Shown in pieces: positions 5,849-6,916 of a DNA stretch of 6,916 bases. Numbering within the stretch: position 1 is the stretch's first letter; every line of letters begins with the position of its first letter. The translations under genes were made by a program, and so were the position numbers. The stretch is from Prosthecobacter debontii (GTDB lineage Bacteria; Verrucomicrobiota; Verrucomicrobiia; Verrucomicrobiales; Akkermansiaceae), in assembly GCA_945883455.1 (NCBI GenBank), contig CAMCXJ010000112.1:1-6916 (forward strand), given 5' to 3'. The notes below the pieces were generated by a model. That model was not told the DNA's origin. It searched no databases and was given only the letters and a program-made list of their open reading frames with translations.

Positions 5849-6916
5849 TCAGCGGAGGGTGATGTGGGAGTCGAGATTGATGAGAGCTTGGGCGAGGGCG
5901 GTGAAGGTGGCGAGTTCGGTTTTGTCGAGCGCGGGGTCTGCGGGTGCATCACCGACTTTCAGCAGGGCCTCGGCATCGGAGGATTTCGAGGCGAAAAAGC
6001 CGCGCTGCTGGTTGACGAGTTCCAGCAGAATGGGGAGTTGCTCGGAGGAGAGTGGGGATCCGATTACGTGGCGGTAGGCCCATTTTACGCGGGTCTCGTC
6101 AGTCGCTCCGCCTTCTTTCATAATGCGCTCTCCGAGCTTGCGAGCAGCCTCGACAAACTGCGGATCATTGAGAAGGACGAGAGCTTGGAGGGGTGTATTG
6201 GTGACGGTGCGGTTGGTCGTACAGACCTCGCGGGTCCCCGCATCGAACAAGGTCATGTTCGGCGGGGTGGTGGTGCGCCGCCAGAAGGTGTAAAGTGAGC
6301 GGCGGTAGAGGCCTGCGCCCGTGTCGGGCTTGTATTCCGGGAGGAAATTGTTGATTTCTTTCCACATGGAGCCTGGTGCCTGGTAAGGGTGCACAGGTGG
6401 ACCGCCGATGGTATCCGCAAGCAGGCCAGAGAGGGCGACGACGGAATCGCGAATTTGCTCGGCGGATAGGCGGCGGGCGGGGCCGCGCGCTAGGAGGGTA
6501 TTGGCGGGATCGCGCTCGCGGAGCTGCGAGGAGGCTTTGGAATCTTGGCCGTAGGTAGCTGAAAGAACCATCTGTTTGACAGCACGCTTGTGATCCCAAT
6601 TGTGCTTGATGAAATCGCGGGCGAGCCAATCTAACAGCTCAGGATGACTAGGCTGCGCGCCCTGCAGGCCAAAGTTGTCTGAGGTCGGCACGATGCCTAT
6701 GCCAAAGATTTCCTGCCAGACGCGATTGATCATCACGCGGGAGGTGAGCGGATGGTCGGGCGAAGTCAGCCATTTCGCAAAACCGAGGCGGTTGCGCGGT
6801 TGGTCTTCGGGGAAAGGTGGGAGCCAATCGGGGGTTTCGCGTTCGACCTTTTCGGTGGGTAAGGTGTAGTCACCACGCGCGAGAATGTAGGCAGGTGTTG
6901 GCTTTTCGCTTTCCCG
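5849..6916 (-). CDS. PSD1 (DUF1553) domain protein, N-terminus cut by window edge
   Basis: The frame is open from the right edge to a stop at 5849-5851, giving 355 residues of the C-terminal part. The visible region is the PSD1 (DUF1553) domain: PAYILARGDY near the edge, then RNRLGFAKWLTSPDHPLTSR leading into VMINRVWQEIFGIGIV, SDNFG, HPELLDWLA, and further on YRRSLYTFWRRTTTPPNM and TNTPLQALVLLNDPQFVEAA. Members of this family usually also carry a signal peptide, a PSCyt1 cytochrome c-like domain and PSCyt2 (DUF1549) ahead of PSD1, so well over 300 residues probably lie beyond the window. The GTG/ATG codons near 6734 are internal, because the upstream frame encodes conserved PSD1 sequence. Its stop is separated from the DUF1501 start by two bases, which implies one transcript and likely translational coupling. 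Function of the family is poorly known; secreted redox or polysaccharide-related roles have been proposed from context. Confidence 0.94.
   Translation of the reverse strand, partial: RESEKPTPAYILARGDYTLPTEKVERETPDWLPPFPEDQPRNRLGFAKWLTSPDHPLTSRVMINRVWQEIFGIGIVPTSDNFGLQGAQPSHPELLDWLARDFIKHNWDHKRAVKQMVLSATYGQDSKASSQLRERDPANTLLARGPARRLSAEQIRDSVVALSGLLADTIGGPPVHPYQAPGSMWKEINNFLPEYKPDTGAGLYRRSLYTFWRRTTTPPNMTLFDAGTREVCTTNRTVTNTPLQALVLLNDPQFVEAARKLGERIMKEGGATDETRVKWAYRHVIGSPLSSEQLPILLELVNQQRGFFASKSSDAEALLKVGDAPADPALDKTELATFTALAQALINLDSHITLR

Noticed and set aside
4806..6298. Several plus-strand frames of 140-220 residues opposite DUF1501 and PSD1
   Set aside because: The minus-strand proteins are unmistakable members of their families over this range, so these are shadows.
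6734..6736. GTG as start codon of the PSD1 gene
   Set aside because: The in-frame sequence upstream to the window edge encodes conserved PSD1 residues, so the gene begins outside the window.
1..6916. CRISPR arrays, insertion sequences or phage genes
   Set aside because: No spaced direct repeats, transposase, integrase or phage-like reading frames were seen on either strand.

Overview
The window looks like a chromosomal piece from a member of the Verrucomicrobiota or a nearby PVC-group bacterium. The main reason is the adjacent pair of a PSD1 (DUF1553) protein and a Tat-exported DUF1501 protein, which is typical of Planctomycetes and Verrucomicrobia. An ExbB-ExbD-ExbD-TPR gene set and moderately high GC fit this. 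The lineage call is an inference; no rRNA or other strong taxonomic marker is present. All protein genes lie on the minus strand, and the only plus-strand gene is a tRNA.

Read in the direction of transcription (right to left), the window opens with the C-terminal part of a PSD1 protein, cut by the right edge. Two bases after its stop a DUF1501 protein starts, so the two are probably translated together. About 100 bp further on is a plus-strand tRNA-Arg (anticodon CCG) with an encoded CCA end, convergent with the DUF1501 gene. Next, divergent from the tRNA, is a class II fructose-1,6-bisphosphate aldolase, which ends at a very clear intrinsic terminator.

Beyond that terminator is a second transcription unit: a MotA/TolQ/ExbB proton-channel protein with a signal-like N-terminus, then two non-identical ExbD proteins, closely spaced (30 and 24 bp gaps). 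After a 146-bp gap with two possible RNA hairpins comes a secreted TPR-like protein, cut by the left edge. Together these resemble a TonB/Tol-type energy-transducing machine. The ExbB/ExbD proteins would use the proton gradient in the inner membrane, and the periplasmic TPR protein may link it to the envelope. No TonB, TolA or receptor gene is visible here.

Nothing in the window is clearly a new system. The most interesting points are the paired unlike ExbD subunits with an ExbB that lacks the usual membrane glutamate, the hairpins ahead of the TPR gene, the apparent absence of Shine-Dalgarno sequences, and the DUF1501/PSD1 pair, whose biochemical role is poorly known.
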